A stretch of 64,000 bases of DNA, taken from assembly GCF_011044495.1 (NCBI RefSeq), contig NZ_CP049143.1:5766001-5830000 (forward strand). Direction: 5' to 3'. The notes under the pieces are model-generated. The model saw only the letters and a program-made list of their open reading frames with translations. It was not told the origin of the DNA and made no database searches. This document shows positions 49,228 through 58,620 of this stretch, in pieces. The stretch's first letter is position 1. Every line of letters begins with the position of its first letter. A program made the translations under genes and the position numbers. This DNA comes from Roseimicrobium sp. ORNL1. Lineage in GTDB: Bacteria; Verrucomicrobiota; Verrucomicrobiia; Verrucomicrobiales; Verrucomicrobiaceae.

Positions 49228-51797
49228 AGAGCGTGTGGCTCATTCTCGAGCGGTGCGCACTGCGCCACTGGAAGCTGGCCTGGCGGCAACAGCTCGCCCT
49301 GTTGCTGATTCTCGCGCTGGGTTCAGGTGTGTATCTCGCCATGCGCCTGGCGAATCGTGCGGCACTCTCCGGCTTTGAGCAGTTCACGGATGGCATCACG
49401 CGCCAGCCGGACTGGACCGTGACAGGACCCACGGGTCCCCTTCGAGAAATGGAACTTCGTGAAATGCGCGACCTCCTGGGCAGTCGGCCCGTGCACCTCC
49501 TTCCCATCATTGAGGAGACCGTGAGCCCCGCGAGCACCCATCAGGGGGAAATCGGGTCCGTGGCCACATGGCGACTCATCGGTGCGGATTGGATCGGGCT
49601 GATGAATGTGCGTGGTGAAACTCCGCTGCAGCTTCAGCAGGAGCAGGACCGCCAGAAGACGGAGTCTCCACAGGCGGGCGTGGTGATGAGCGCCAAGCTC
49701 GCGACCCAGCTTGGTGTATCCGAAGGTGATGCCGTGCCGGTCGTCATCGATGAACGCGTGGTGTCGCTGAAGATTGCGCGCCTCATGCCTGAGATTCCCG
49801 GTGTACCTTCGCTGCCTGAGCACATGCTGCTCATGGACCTGCCCGAAGCGCAGAAGGTGATGCAGCGTGCAGGAGAAGTGGATCGCGTGGAAGTTCTCTG
49901 CGCAGAAGGAGACGCCTTTCCGAACTTGCGCGAAGAAGCCGCCGCCCTGCTGCGCGAGCGCTGGCAGGTCAGCGGACCGGAGGAGCGACGCATGCTCGCG
50001 GGCACCATGACAGAGGCCTTCCGGTTGAATCTCACCATCCTCTCCCTGCTCGCGCTCTTCGTGGGCGGTTATCTCATCTTCCAAGCTCTCGATGGCATCG
50101 TGCTGCGCCGTCGAGAGGAAATCGGAATTCTGAAATCCCTTGGCGTCACCGATGGTGCGATTCAGCGGGCCTTCCTGTTGGAGGCCACTTTATTGGGCAC
50201 TATCGGCGGCGGCATCGGCCTGCTGGTGGGTTGGATCGGTGCGCAAGGAGCTGTGGGCGCGGTGAGTAAAACGGTGAATGCTCTCTATGGAGCCACGAGT
50301 ACTCAGCGCGCGGATCTTCATTGGGGAGAAGCCGCGCTGTGCATGAGCATCTCCATTGCCACCAGCATCCTTGCCGCGTGGTGGCCTGCGCGTGAAGCAG
50401 CGCGCACCCCACCCGTTCACATGCTCGGGCGGAAGACTGCGACTTTTGGTGGCGGCAAGTGGTGGCGAACCACTTGGCTTGGGTGGGGACTCATGGCACT
50501 CGCGGTGGTGCTCGCTCAGCTTCCCCCAATTCGAATGACAGCAGGTACGCGGTTACCGCTCGCAGGCTATGCCTCTGCACTCGCGTGGTTGCTCGGAGCC
50601 GGGCTCGCGGCAGGAGCGCTGCTGCGCTATGTAGCGAGCATCTCATCGAATGCGCCGGTGCGCCGACTGGCCATCAGCCATCTGCGCCGCCCCACCGTGA
50701 GGCATCGTTTCGCCGTGGCAGCCCTCGCGAGCGCCATCGCGATGACCTCCGGCATGGCCATCATGGTTTCCAGCTTCGAGCTCACCGTACGCGACTGGAT
50801 TCAGCGCACCATGAAGTCCGATGTGTATGTGGCCAGCGCTGGCTCCCAGAGTGCCGGTAGCACCAATCACATCAGCGCAGCCACCGTGGATGCTATTTCC
50901 AAGATGCCGGAGGTGCAGGAAGTCGCCGCCTTGCAGGCCCGGCCCATTCAGCTGCACGGTGCTCCCACGACCGTGCTCGGCGTGAATGGCAGCTACACCA
51001 CGAAGCACGGTATCTATGCCTGGATCCAGAAGCCCAAAGAGGAGCGCTGGTGGATGACTCAAGACAAAGGCGACAGTGATACTATCCCCGCCACCATGAA
51101 TGAGAGCTTCTCGGATCGCTTTGCCCTCAAGGTGGGTGACACCGTGGTGCTGCCAGGAGACCATCGCGTAAAGCTCGTGGGCATTTATGCGGACTATGGG
51201 AATGAGCGCGGTTCCATCACCGTGGCAGCCTCGGAGTTTCGGGAATGGTTTGCCACCGACATGGCCTGGCGTGTGGCCATGATGTTGAAGCCCGGCACGA
51301 ATGCGGAGGACTTCTGCGAACGACTGCGTCAGGCGCAACCAGGGCTGAATGTCTTCTCGAATACCCACCTCCGCTCGGAGGCGCTGCGCATCTTCCGCCA
51401 GACCTTCGCGGTGACGCATGCGCTGGAAGTTGTGGGAGTCGCGGTAGCGGTCGCCGGTCTCGGTCTCGCCCTTGCCTGCCTGCTGCTGGAACGTCGCGCT
51501 GATCTTGCCACACTGAGAGCCATCGGCATGACACCGAGGCAAATTGCCGGTGCAGCTGCGTGGGAGGGTATTGGCGTTGCGGCTGCCGGCACGGTGATGG
51601 GCATCGGCGCAGGGCTATGGCTGGGATGGCTGCTCATCTATCGCGTAAACAAACAATGCTTTGGCTGGACGCTTAGCTTCAATCTGCCGTGGTGGCAGCT
51701 CGCATTGCTGGCTGCAGCTGTGATCGGCGCGGGTGCATTCGTCGCCAGCATGGTGGGACGCTGGGGAGCTCGCATGCGTTGGGAACAGGAGGAATGA
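49224..51797 (+). CDS. FtsX-type ABC permease, double module
   Basis: 857 residues from the ATG at 49224 inside the stop of the ATPase gene. There are two FtsX/MacB-like modules. The first has an N-terminal helix (LLLILALGSGVYLAMRLA), a periplasmic region and helices near 275-395 (NLTILSLLALFVGGYLIFQALDG). The second has helices at about 425-480 and a C-terminal set near 720-850 (LEVVGVAVAVAGLGLALACLLLERRADLATLRAIGMT). It exports or extracts a lipid or lipoprotein-like substrate. Its stop overlaps the next start (ATGA at 51794). Confidence 0.88.
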   Translation: MKSVWLILERCALRHWKLAWRQQLALLLILALGSGVYLAMRLANRAALSGFEQFTDGITRQPDWTVTGPTGPLREMELREMRDLLGSRPVHLLPIIEETVSPASTHQGEIGSVATWRLIGADWIGLMNVRGETPLQLQQEQDRQKTESPQAGVVMSAKLATQLGVSEGDAVPVVIDERVVSLKIARLMPEIPGVPSLPEHMLLMDLPEAQKVMQRAGEVDRVEVLCAEGDAFPNLREEAAALLRERWQVSGPEERRMLAGTMTEAFRLNLTILSLLALFVGGYLIFQALDGIVLRRREEIGILKSLGVTDGAIQRAFLLEATLLGTIGGGIGLLVGWIGAQGAVGAVSKTVNALYGATSTQRADLHWGEAALCMSISIATSILAAWWPAREAARTPPVHMLGRKTATFGGGKWWRTTWLGWGLMALAVVLAQLPPIRMTAGTRLPLAGYASALAWLLGAGLAAGALLRYVASISSNAPVRRLAISHLRRPTVRHRFAVAALASAIAMTSGMAIMVSSFELTVRDWIQRTMKSDVYVASAGSQSAGSTNHISAATVDAISKMPEVQEVAALQARPIQLHGAPTTVLGVNGSYTTKHGIYAWIQKPKEERWWMTQDKGDSDTIPATMNESFSDRFALKVGDTVVLPGDHRVKLVGIYADYGNERGSITVAASEFREWFATDMAWRVAMMLKPGTNAEDFCERLRQAQPGLNVFSNTHLRSEALRIFRQTFAVTHALEVVGVAVAVAGLGLALACLLLERRADLATLRAIGMTPRQIAGAAAWEGIGVAAAGTVMGIGAGLWLGWLLIYRVNKQCFGWTLSFNLPWWQLALLAAAVIGAGAFVASMVGRWGARMRWEQEE

Positions 51798-52918
51798 GTG
51801 ACATGAAGATGAATCTGCACATCCGTCGACTGGCCCTGCTCTTCATCGCGATGCTCACCGTCGTGACTTCTTCAGTCGCGCATGCTCAGCAAACCACTGC
51901 GGACGGGTTCGCCATTCCACAGCCGGGTCGCCAGTTCACCTTCCCCCGCGACCACGGCAGCCATCCTGAGTTCCGCACGGAGTGGTGGTATATCACGGGA
52001 CATCTCGATGCGAAGGATGGACGCCGCTTCGGTTTCCAGGTCACCTTCTTCCGGCAGGCCAATCGGCAACCCGATGGATCCGCGCGCCACTTGCATCTGG
52101 CGCACACGGCCCTGCTCGATGCGGCGACCGGCAAGTTCATCCACCAAGAACGCTTGAACCGCGAAGGCTGGGATGCGTCTTCCTCCACTGCGGCATTGGA
52201 TGTGCGCAATGGCAACTGGACGCTCACACAAGATACAAACACACAACGTCTGCACCTGGCCGCCACAGTGCATGCCGATGCCCTGCTGACCCTGGAACTG
52301 GAACCGGTCAAGCCACTGGTGTTTTTTGGTGAGAATGGAGTTTCACGGAAGGGCGTGTCGCAGAGTGCCGCAAGTCACTACCTCACCTTCCCCAGACTCA
52401 AGGCATCCGGCTCACTCAAGCTGGGCTCTGAAACCCTCGAAGTGTCCGGCGATGCCTGGATGGACCATGAGTTCAGCAGCAGCCAGCTTGATGAGGGTCA
52501 GGTCGGCTGGGACTGGGCCGCGCTGCAGTTTCACGATGGCACGGAGATGATGGTCTATCGCATGCGTCGCGCTGATGGGAGCACGGATGCGGCATCCCGG
52601 CTAGTAACCATCGCGAAGGATGGCACACAGCGCGCCCTGAAAGCAGATGCCTTCTCATGGAAGGAACACACGCGGTGGAAAAGCCCGCGCTCTGGCGCGG
52701 AGTACCCCATCGAGGTGGAGGTGGCTTTTGAGGATCGCAAGTACCGTCTGCGACCGCTGACGAAGGATCAGGAGCAAGGTGGGGACATCACCGGCCTGCC
52801 CTATTGGGAGGGAGCGTGTGATGTGCTTGATGCGAAGGGAAATGTGGTGGGCCGCGCGTTCCTGGAACTGGCGGGCTATGCGGGAAACTTGCGGAAGCAT
52901 CTTGGCGGAAAGCAGTGA
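51794..52918 (+). CDS. AttH/CrtC-like lipocalin-domain secreted protein
   Basis: 374 residues from the ATG at 51794 with a signal peptide (LHIRRLALLFIAMLTVVTSSVAHA). Two beta-barrel (lipocalin-like) halves are visible: FPRDHGSHPEFRTEWWYITGHL, then FFRQANRQPDG, and the later GDAWMDHEFSSSQLDEGQVGWDW. This is the AttH/hydroxyneurosporene-synthase (CrtC) family. The ATPase-permease-AttH order matches the att operons described in several bacteria. The likely role is handling a hydrophobic compound delivered by the ABC exporter; carotenoid hydration is the alternative. Confidence 0.85.
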   Translation: MSDMKMNLHIRRLALLFIAMLTVVTSSVAHAQQTTADGFAIPQPGRQFTFPRDHGSHPEFRTEWWYITGHLDAKDGRRFGFQVTFFRQANRQPDGSARHLHLAHTALLDAATGKFIHQERLNREGWDASSSTAALDVRNGNWTLTQDTNTQRLHLAATVHADALLTLELEPVKPLVFFGENGVSRKGVSQSAASHYLTFPRLKASGSLKLGSETLEVSGDAWMDHEFSSSQLDEGQVGWDWAALQFHDGTEMMVYRMRRADGSTDAASRLVTIAKDGTQRALKADAFSWKEHTRWKSPRSGAEYPIEVEVAFEDRKYRLRPLTKDQEQGGDITGLPYWEGACDVLDAKGNVVGRAFLELAGYAGNLRKHLGGKQ

Positions 52919-52922
52919 GCCG

Positions 52923-52950
52923 AACGTAGCTCACGGGTCCTTCGCGAGAT
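52923..52950. repeat. Gene-end dispersed repeat, copy 1
   Basis: Containing AACGTAGCTCACGGGTCC. It lies 5 nt after the AttH-like stop and is repeated in inverse at 53018-53044, forming a likely hairpin between the convergent gene ends. Confidence 0.6.
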
Positions 52951-53017
52951 CATTGGCTTGCTTCTCCTTGTCATCTCAACGTGTTCTCAACGACGCAATG
53001 CCAAGGACTGCGAACAC

Positions 53018-53044
53018 CTCGCGAAGGGACTCGCGAGCTACGTT
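53018..53044. repeat. Gene-end dispersed repeat, copy 2 (inverted)
   Basis: Reverse complement of this copy contains AACGTAGCTCGCGAGTCCC, near-identical to copy 3 and similar to copy 1. It lies just before the stop of the kinase gene at 53052. Confidence 0.6.
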
Positions 53045-53051
53045 GTTTTCA

Positions 53052-54089
53052 TCAGCATTGAGATAGCAGAGAACAGACATTCACCTGGTGGCTCAAGCTC
53101 TCGACATTCCTCCGCATAACCTCCATTCCGTCCCTGAAGGACTGGGGTAGATTTTCCACATCCAGGGTGCGGTGGTAGTGCACATAGATGATCGCTTCGC
53201 GAAGCAGGAAAAACTTCGTGATCAGGCCCCCATCGAGCACGGTTCCGATGCCTGTGCAAGAATAGCCTTCGAGGAAAGATGCCAAAGGTGGAAGCATGCG
53301 CTGGTGCAGTTCCGCGTCTGCGAAGCGGTTGAGAGCTTTGCAGTAGATGGAGTCGTAGAGCACGGTCGCGATGTCCTGGAGGAAGCTTCCGTACTCGCAG
53401 TTGTCGAAGTCAAAGAGCCACGGGAGTGTTCCCTCGAAGTGGCAGTTGTTGAAACTGACATCTCCATGAACCAGACCGAATCCAATGGTCGCGTCCAGGG
53501 ATTGACGCAGGCCTGCGACGAGAGTGTCCAAACTACGGCAGAAATTCTTCCCCAGTGCATCCTCCATGGCAGCCACGTCCTGGCACAGGAGACGGGATTC
53601 ATACCAACTGGGGCGAAGCCATGCAGTGTCACCGAGTTTGTACGGCACGGCCTCGCGATGCAGGTGACCAAGCAATCGACCCAATTGCCTGTATTCGGCG
53701 GTGTGTCGCGGAAGGTCATCTGACCGCGGCGCGATCTGCTGGCCAGGTGCATGCTCGAAGCAGGCCACCACGTACTCAGATTCATCCTGCCGAAGGGCAA
53801 CGCATCTTTCTCCAGCCAGTGTTGGCAACGGTGCACACACGGACACGCCACGCTCCGCAAGGTGCGACACCCACTTCAGTTCGGTCTCCACCTCGGCCTG
53901 CGTACGGTGCCTCCCCTCTGAAATGCGGATGATGCAAACGCCGCCGTCAGATGGCCGCCGTGCCCGGTACACGGAATTCTGGCTCTTGCGGAGAAAGACC
54001 AGATCTTCTGCGTGAAGACCATAGGGTCCCACGAGTTGATTGAGCAAGTCGGGAGAAAGCATCCGTTCCACGGGATAGCACATCCGCAC
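53052..54089 (-). CDS. Aminoglycoside-phosphotransferase-like kinase
   Basis: 345 residues from the GTG at 54089, which has AGGA 7 nt upstream; the ATG at 54083 follows two codons later. The open frame continues to 54260 but would run through the ilvN terminator. The kinase core is visible: SVYRARRP in the N-lobe, VVACFEHAPGQQ as hinge, VHGDVSFNNC with the catalytic Asp of Brenner's loop, and LFDFDNCEYG as the metal-binding DFD. The C-terminal helix LHQRMLPPLASFLEGY is typical. The small-molecule target is unknown; choline or homoserine kinase-like is possible. Confidence 0.78.
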   Translation of the reverse strand: MRMCYPVERMLSPDLLNQLVGPYGLHAEDLVFLRKSQNSVYRARRPSDGGVCIIRISEGRHRTQAEVETELKWVSHLAERGVSVCAPLPTLAGERCVALRQDESEYVVACFEHAPGQQIAPRSDDLPRHTAEYRQLGRLLGHLHREAVPYKLGDTAWLRPSWYESRLLCQDVAAMEDALGKNFCRSLDTLVAGLRQSLDATIGFGLVHGDVSFNNCHFEGTLPWLFDFDNCEYGSFLQDIATVLYDSIYCKALNRFADAELHQRMLPPLASFLEGYSCTGIGTVLDGGLITKFFLLREAIIYVHYHRTLDVENLPQSFRDGMEVMRRNVESLSHQVNVCSLLSQC

Positions 54090-54144
54090 ACAATCGTCCT
54101 TTCCGAAAGTCAGGCTCGGGAATGTCGACGTCACCTTCTTCCGG

Positions 54145-54179
54145 AAAAAACAAAGCCGCATCCCCGGAGGAATGCGGCT
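54145..54179 (-). terminator. Intrinsic terminator of ilvB-ilvN
   Basis: AGCCGCAT (54154-54161) pairs with ATGCGGCT (54172-54179). On the minus strand the stem is followed by T residues from the plus-strand A-run at 54145-54150. Confidence 0.85.
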
Positions 54180-54209
54180 CTTGCAGATTGAATCTAAGTA
54201 ACGGAAGCC

Positions 54210-54238
54210 ATCTCGCGAAGGGACTCGCGAGCTACGTT
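54210..54238. repeat. Gene-end dispersed repeat, copy 3 (inverted)
   Basis: Its reverse complement contains AACGTAGCTCGCGAGTCCC and agrees with copy 2 at 27 of 27 shared bases. It ends 2 nt before the ilvN stop. Confidence 0.6.
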
Positions 54239-54240
54239 GC

Positions 54241-54786
54241 TTACGTCTCAGTCGTACCACGAGCCATCACGACCTTGCCGGTGCGCACGGTCTCGATGAT
54301 CTCGAACTTGGCGAGCAGGTTCACGGCGGCGTCCACCTTGTCGCTGTTGCCGCTGATCATGACGATCATCGACTGCTCCTGAAGGTCCACGGTCTTGCCG
54401 TTGAAGTGCTCCACGATCTGCAACACCTCGGTGCGGTGATCCGCGCCAACGAGCAGCTTGATGAGCACCATTTCCTTCACCACAGAGTCACGATCCGTGT
54501 GCTCATAGCAATGGATGACGTCAATCAGCTTGCGGCACTGCAGGATGATCTGGCTCAGGCCTTCGGGATGGCCGCTGATGCCCACCGTCATGCGCGAATA
54601 ACGCGGATCACGACCTTGGGAAACCACCAGCGAGTCGATGTTGAAACCACGACGGCTGAACACGGCGCAGACACGCCCCAGCACGCCCGGCTTATTGGCC
54701 ACGAACATACTCAGCGTATGCACGTTCACGATGTCCGGCTTCGGAGACGGCTTCACATCGCTGGAAGGAATATTTCTCGATGACAT
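54241..54786 (-). CDS. ilvN: Acetolactate synthase small (regulatory) subunit
   Basis: A 181-residue protein with an N-terminal ACT domain (HTLSMFVANKPGVLGRVCAVFSRRGFNIDSLVV, about 23-95) that binds valine and controls the catalytic subunit, and a C-terminal ALS_ss_C domain (GADHRTEVLQIVEHF, MIVMISGNSDKVDAAVNLLAKFE). It is the regulatory partner of IlvB in branched-chain amino-acid synthesis. It lies 45 nt downstream of ilvB, with the terminator beyond the stop. Confidence 0.94.
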   Translation of the reverse strand: MSSRNIPSSDVKPSPKPDIVNVHTLSMFVANKPGVLGRVCAVFSRRGFNIDSLVVSQGRDPRYSRMTVGISGHPEGLSQIILQCRKLIDVIHCYEHTDRDSVVKEMVLIKLLVGADHRTEVLQIVEHFNGKTVDLQEQSMIVMISGNSDKVDAAVNLLAKFEIIETVRTGKVVMARGTTET

Positions 54787-54831
54787 AAGAAAGAAAATTA
54801 AGGGTGAAACAAATGCACGAAGCGCTGGCGA

Positions 54832-56559
54832 TTACGTCGAACCAATGGGCTTCTCCATCTTGGTCTTCGGCGGCTCGATGAGCATGTCCTCCAGAGCGGC
54901 ACCAGCCGGAATCATGGGGAACACGTTCTCCGTCTTGATGCACTCGGCTTCGATGAGGCAGGGGCCGTCATTGTATTCGAGTGCCTGGGTGAGGACCTTC
55001 TCGATGTCCGCAGGACGGCGGATGTGCCAGCCCTTGATGCCATAGGCCTCAGCGAGCTTCACGAAGTCCGGGTTGCCCAGGAGATCCACGCCGCTTTCGC
55101 GGTTGTCGAAGAAGAGCTCCTGCCACTGGCGCACCATGCCCAGGTAGCTGTTGTTCAGCACGAGGATCTTGATGGGCAGCTTGAGGATGGCCGCGGTGGC
55201 CAGCTCAAACAAGGTCATCTGGAAGCCGCCGTCTCCGCTGATGGACACCACGATATCTTCCGGGCAGCCGAGCTGCGCGCCGATGGCCGCAGGGAAACCG
55301 AAGCCCATGGTGCCGGCGCCACCGGAGCTGATCCACTTGAAGCTTTCGTCGTTCTTGTAGAACTGCGCCGCCCACATCTGGTGCTGGCCCACGTCGGTGG
55401 TGACGATGGCCTTGCCCTTGGTGAGCTGGAAGAGTTCGTCGATCACCTGCTGCATGCGGAGTCCGCCCTGCTTCTTGTAACCGAGGGGGAACTTCTTCCG
55501 GTAGCCATCAAGGTGCTCGTTCCACTCCTTGGTATCCAGTTCGGAGAGGTGGGGAATGAGCTCCTGAAGCGCGGCCTTGGCATCACCCTTCACGAAGGCG
55601 TCAGGCTTGATCATCTTGCCGGCTTCCGCTTCGTCGATGTCGAAGTGAACGATGGTCGCGTTCTTGCCGAACATGGCGGGCTTGCCAATGATGCGGTCAT
55701 CGAAGCGGGAGCCCACGTTGATGATGCAGTCGCATTCGCAGATGGCCTTGTTCGCATACGCGGTGCCGTGCATGCCCAGCATGCCGAGGCTGAGGGGGTG
55801 CGTCTCAGGGAACACACCCTTGCCTAGCAACGTGGAAGTCACGGGGCAGTTGAGCGTTTCCGCGAGGCTGCGGATTTCCTTGTCCGCACGAGCGATCATC
55901 GCGCCGTGACCGGCAAGAATCAGCGGGCGCTTCGCCTGCATGATGAGGCGGGCAGCTTCCTTCACTGCATTCTTGTCGATGTTGAAGTCGTCTTCGGGAT
56001 GGTAACCGGGAAGGTCCATCTCGGCATTCAGATCGCCATCGAAAGGAGCCTGGCTGATGTCCTTCGGAATATCGATAAGCACCGGGCCAGGGCGGCCCGT
56101 GGTGGCGATGTGATAGGCCTCACGCGCCACGCGGGGGAGGTCATTCGTCACCTTCACGAGGTAGCTGTGCTTCACCACAGGAGCGGTGATGTTGAAGATG
56201 TCCGCTTCCTGGAAGGCGTCCTTGCCCAGCATCCACGACACGGTCTGGCCGGTCAGCACGATCATGGGCACGTTGTCCATCTGGGCGGTCATGATGCCCG
56301 TCACGGTATTGCCAGCGCCAGGACCGGAGGTCACGAGCACCACGGCAGGCTTGCCAGTCGCGCGGGCGTAGCCGTCCGCCATATGAACTGCACCCTGCTC
56401 GTGACGCACGAGGACGAACTTCATGTTCGTCTTCACAGTTTCCAGCGCGTCAAACATCGGCAGCGCAGCGCCACCGGAGTAGCCGAACACGTACTCGATA
56501 CCGAGCTGGTCGAGGGTTTTAATAAGCGCCTGAGCGCCGTCCATTTTTTCTTGGCTCAT
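54832..56559 (-). CDS. ilvB: Acetolactate synthase large subunit
   Basis: A 575-residue thiamine-diphosphate enzyme. [18 protein letters not shown] and [18 protein letters not shown] give the N-terminal Glu and Pyr domain, [11 protein letters not shown] a middle FAD part, and [34 protein letters not shown] the ThDP-binding GDG...N motif. It condenses two pyruvates, or pyruvate with 2-oxobutyrate, in Val/Leu/Ile synthesis. AGGAG lies 8 nt before the ATG. The leader upstream (56560-56830) shows no obvious attenuator hairpin. Confidence 0.95.
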   Translation of the reverse strand: MSQEKMDGAQALIKTLDQLGIEYVFGYSGGAALPMFDALETVKTNMKFVLVRHEQGAVHMADGYARATGKPAVVLVTSGPGAGNTVTGIMTAQMDNVPMIVLTGQTVSWMLGKDAFQEADIFNITAPVVKHSYLVKVTNDLPRVAREAYHIATTGRPGPVLIDIPKDISQAPFDGDLNAEMDLPGYHPEDDFNIDKNAVKEAARLIMQAKRPLILAGHGAMIARADKEIRSLAETLNCPVTSTLLGKGVFPETHPLSLGMLGMHGTAYANKAICECDCIINVGSRFDDRIIGKPAMFGKNATIVHFDIDEAEAGKMIKPDAFVKGDAKAALQELIPHLSELDTKEWNEHLDGYRKKFPLGYKKQGGLRMQQVIDELFQLTKGKAIVTTDVGQHQMWAAQFYKNDESFKWISSGGAGTMGFGFPAAIGAQLGCPEDIVVSISGDGGFQMTLFELATAAILKLPIKILVLNNSYLGMVRQWQELFFDNRESGVDLLGNPDFVKLAEAYGIKGWHIRRPADIEKVLTQALEYNDGPCLIEAECIKTENVFPMIPAGAALEDMLIEPPKTKMEKPIGST

Positions 56560-56831
56560 GGTTTGGTCTCCTGAAAATTTGGGTTAGGAGGGTCAAAGTC
56601 CCATGAAAGGTGGAATGAGCAAGGTGAAAATCGATGCTTTTTCCTCAAACACGCTCATTAACCGCAATCCGCGGCGGTAAAATCACCAAAAACCGTCCAA
56701 AATTTGGCGCGAGACCGCTCAACCCCTCCAAAAACCCAACGGAAGGAGTGCATTTGAACCAATACTGTTCTTTTCTCGGGAATAAGTTTCGAAGCTTGCT
56801 TACTCCATGATTGTATGAACCATGGGGTGGC

Positions 56832-58544
56832 ATGGCGAAGCAGGAACCGCAGCAGCCCTTTTTCATACCGCGCGTGGCGGGGGTAACCCCACCTCCACCC
56901 AAGCCCCAACCTCAGCCGGAGGTTCAGGCCCCTGTGAAGGCGTTTTTCCGGCCCACCGTGGCCACGCCCCCGCCTCCACCCCAGCTTAAGGCGGAGGTCC
57001 AAGCCCCTGCTGAGCCGGTGTTCCAGCCCACTGTGGCCACTCCTCCACCCCAACCTCAGCTGGAGGCCCCAGCCCCTGGTAAGGCAGTGTTCCGGCCCAG
57101 TGTGGCCGCGCCTCCGCCACAGCTTAAGCCAGAGGTCCAAACTCCTGCTGAGCCAGCCTTCCGGCCCAGTGTGGCCACTCCTCCACCCCAACCTCAGCCG
57201 GAGGCCCCAGCCCCTGGTAAGGCAGTGTTCCGGCCCAGTGTGGCCGCGCCTCCACCCCAGCTTAAGCACGAGGTCCAGGCGCCTGCTGAGCCAGTGTTCC
57301 GGCCCAGTGTGGCCATGCCTCCGCCCCAGCTCAAGCCAGAGGTCCAAGCTCCTGCTGAGCCGGTGTTCCAGCCCACTGTGGCCACGCCTCCTCCCCAGTT
57401 TAAGCCGGAGGTCCAGCCCCCTGCTGAGCCGGTGTTCCAGCCCGCTGCGGCCACGCCTCCGCCCCAGCTTAAGCAGGAGGTCCAAGCTCCTGCTGAGCCG
57501 GTGTTCCAGCCCGCTGCGGTCGCGCCTCCGCCCCAGCTTAAGCAGGAGGTCCAAGCTCCTGCTGAGCCGGTGTTCCAGCCCGCTGCGGCCACGCCTCCGC
57601 CCCAGCTTAAGCAGGAGGTCCAAGCTCCTGCTGAGCCGGTGTTCCAGCCCGCTGCGGTCGCGCCTCCGCCCCAGCTTAAGCAGGAGGTCCAAGCTCCTGC
57701 TGAGCCGGTGTTCCAGCCCGCTGCGGCCGCGCCTCCACCCCAGCTCAAGCAGGAGGACCAAGCCCCTGCTGAAGCAGCGTTCCAGCCCACTGTGGCCACG
57801 CCTCCTCCCCAGTTCAAACCCGAAGTCCAGTCACCTTCTGAACCGGTGGTCCCGCCTACTGTGGCCACGCCTCTCCCGCCGTCGCAGGTTGGCCGGACTC
57901 CTTTCCCTGTTCCTCCAAAAAAACAAGGGCGCAAAGGCATGCTCGTCCCAGTGCTGGTGGTTCTGCTTCTTTGCATGGTCCTGGTCGCTCTGGCGATTCT
58001 GAAGCCCTCCCTGCTGCAAACGTTCCAGGGATTGGCGACCCCAAAGAAGAGCGGGCCAGATGTTGAGGTGACAAGCTCTTCCAAAACCACGCCGCAGTCT
58101 CCCCCCGTGTATCCCGAAGGCGCGTCTCGTGTGGAGGACAAGGAAATCGGATTCTCCTTCGCAGTCCCGGAGGGATACCTGGCCGCTTCCGCGAAAGCCC
58201 CCGATGAGCAGTACCTCTTCGAGCGCAAGCTCTTCACGGAGCCCAAACGAACCATCCTGATAAAGAAGGTGAATGGTAACTATCCTGGAGGGTCAGGGAC
58301 AACGGCAGACCTCCCAGCCCTGCTCGATGGTCACGCCGTTTCTGCCGTCACCTTCAACTGGCGTGGACGCGAACTGAGTGGTTCGCGAAGCCTGGACCCG
58401 AATCTCGCCAAGCCCTTTGCGGTATTCTCCGTGGTGATCCCGCTCCACGAGCAGCGCGTTTTGCTTGAAGTAAGCGGCTCCGTGGAGTCTGAAGCGGTGA
58501 TTCGAGAAGTGATGGATCAGGTGCTGGCGTCCGTCTCGGAGTAA
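56832..58544 (+). CDS. Proline-rich tandem-repeat membrane protein
   Basis: 570 residues from the ATG at 56832 (MAKQEPQQPFFIPRV). Residues ~25-335 are a degenerate array of ~23-residue units (PPPQLKQEVQAPAEPVFQPAAA). One transmembrane helix (MLVPVLVVLLLCMVLVALAILK, about 370-392) is followed by a domain of ~170 residues with EIGFSFAVPEGYLAASAKAPDEQY. The order suggests a cytosolic proline-rich stalk anchored to a periplasmic domain, though the reverse orientation is possible. The central DNA repeats are nearly identical, so the number of units may vary between strains. Confidence 0.75.
   Translation: MAKQEPQQPFFIPRVAGVTPPPPKPQPQPEVQAPVKAFFRPTVATPPPPPQLKAEVQAPAEPVFQPTVATPPPQPQLEAPAPGKAVFRPSVAAPPPQLKPEVQTPAEPAFRPSVATPPPQPQPEAPAPGKAVFRPSVAAPPPQLKHEVQAPAEPVFRPSVAMPPPQLKPEVQAPAEPVFQPTVATPPPQFKPEVQPPAEPVFQPAAATPPPQLKQEVQAPAEPVFQPAAVAPPPQLKQEVQAPAEPVFQPAAATPPPQLKQEVQAPAEPVFQPAAVAPPPQLKQEVQAPAEPVFQPAAAAPPPQLKQEDQAPAEAAFQPTVATPPPQFKPEVQSPSEPVVPPTVATPLPPSQVGRTPFPVPPKKQGRKGMLVPVLVVLLLCMVLVALAILKPSLLQTFQGLATPKKSGPDVEVTSSSKTTPQSPPVYPEGASRVEDKEIGFSFAVPEGYLAASAKAPDEQYLFERKLFTEPKRTILIKKVNGNYPGGSGTTADLPALLDGHAVSAVTFNWRGRELSGSRSLDPNLAKPFAVFSVVIPLHEQRVLLEVSGSVESEAVIREVMDQVLASVSE
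57420..57735. repeat. 69-bp tandem repeat core in the proline-rich gene
   Basis: Successive 69-bp units are almost identical at the DNA level here and alternate between two forms (ending GCGGCCACG and GCGGTCGCG), giving a 138-bp higher-order period. Flanking units from about 56890 to 57850 are more diverged, as expected for an array that grows at its centre. Confidence 0.8.
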
Positions 58545-58620
58545 AGACCAACGACGGGTGTGGAGCGATTAGGCCAGACCGGGAAATTCCACGGTCTGCA
58601 AAGAGACGCCCCAAAGTTTG

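Noticed and set aside
54090-54260. N-terminal extension of the kinase gene
   Set aside because: It would run through the ilvN terminator hairpin; a GTG with good SD at 54089 explains the start better.
57420-57735. CRISPR-like direct repeats
   Set aside because: Units are contiguous, in frame and without unique spacers; no cas genes nearby.
56658-58255. Long open frames antisense to, and in another frame of, the proline-rich gene
   Set aside because: They arise from the 69-bp repeat composition (codon periodicity); the translations are low-complexity Arg/Leu or Gly/Thr arrays without starts supported by RBS.
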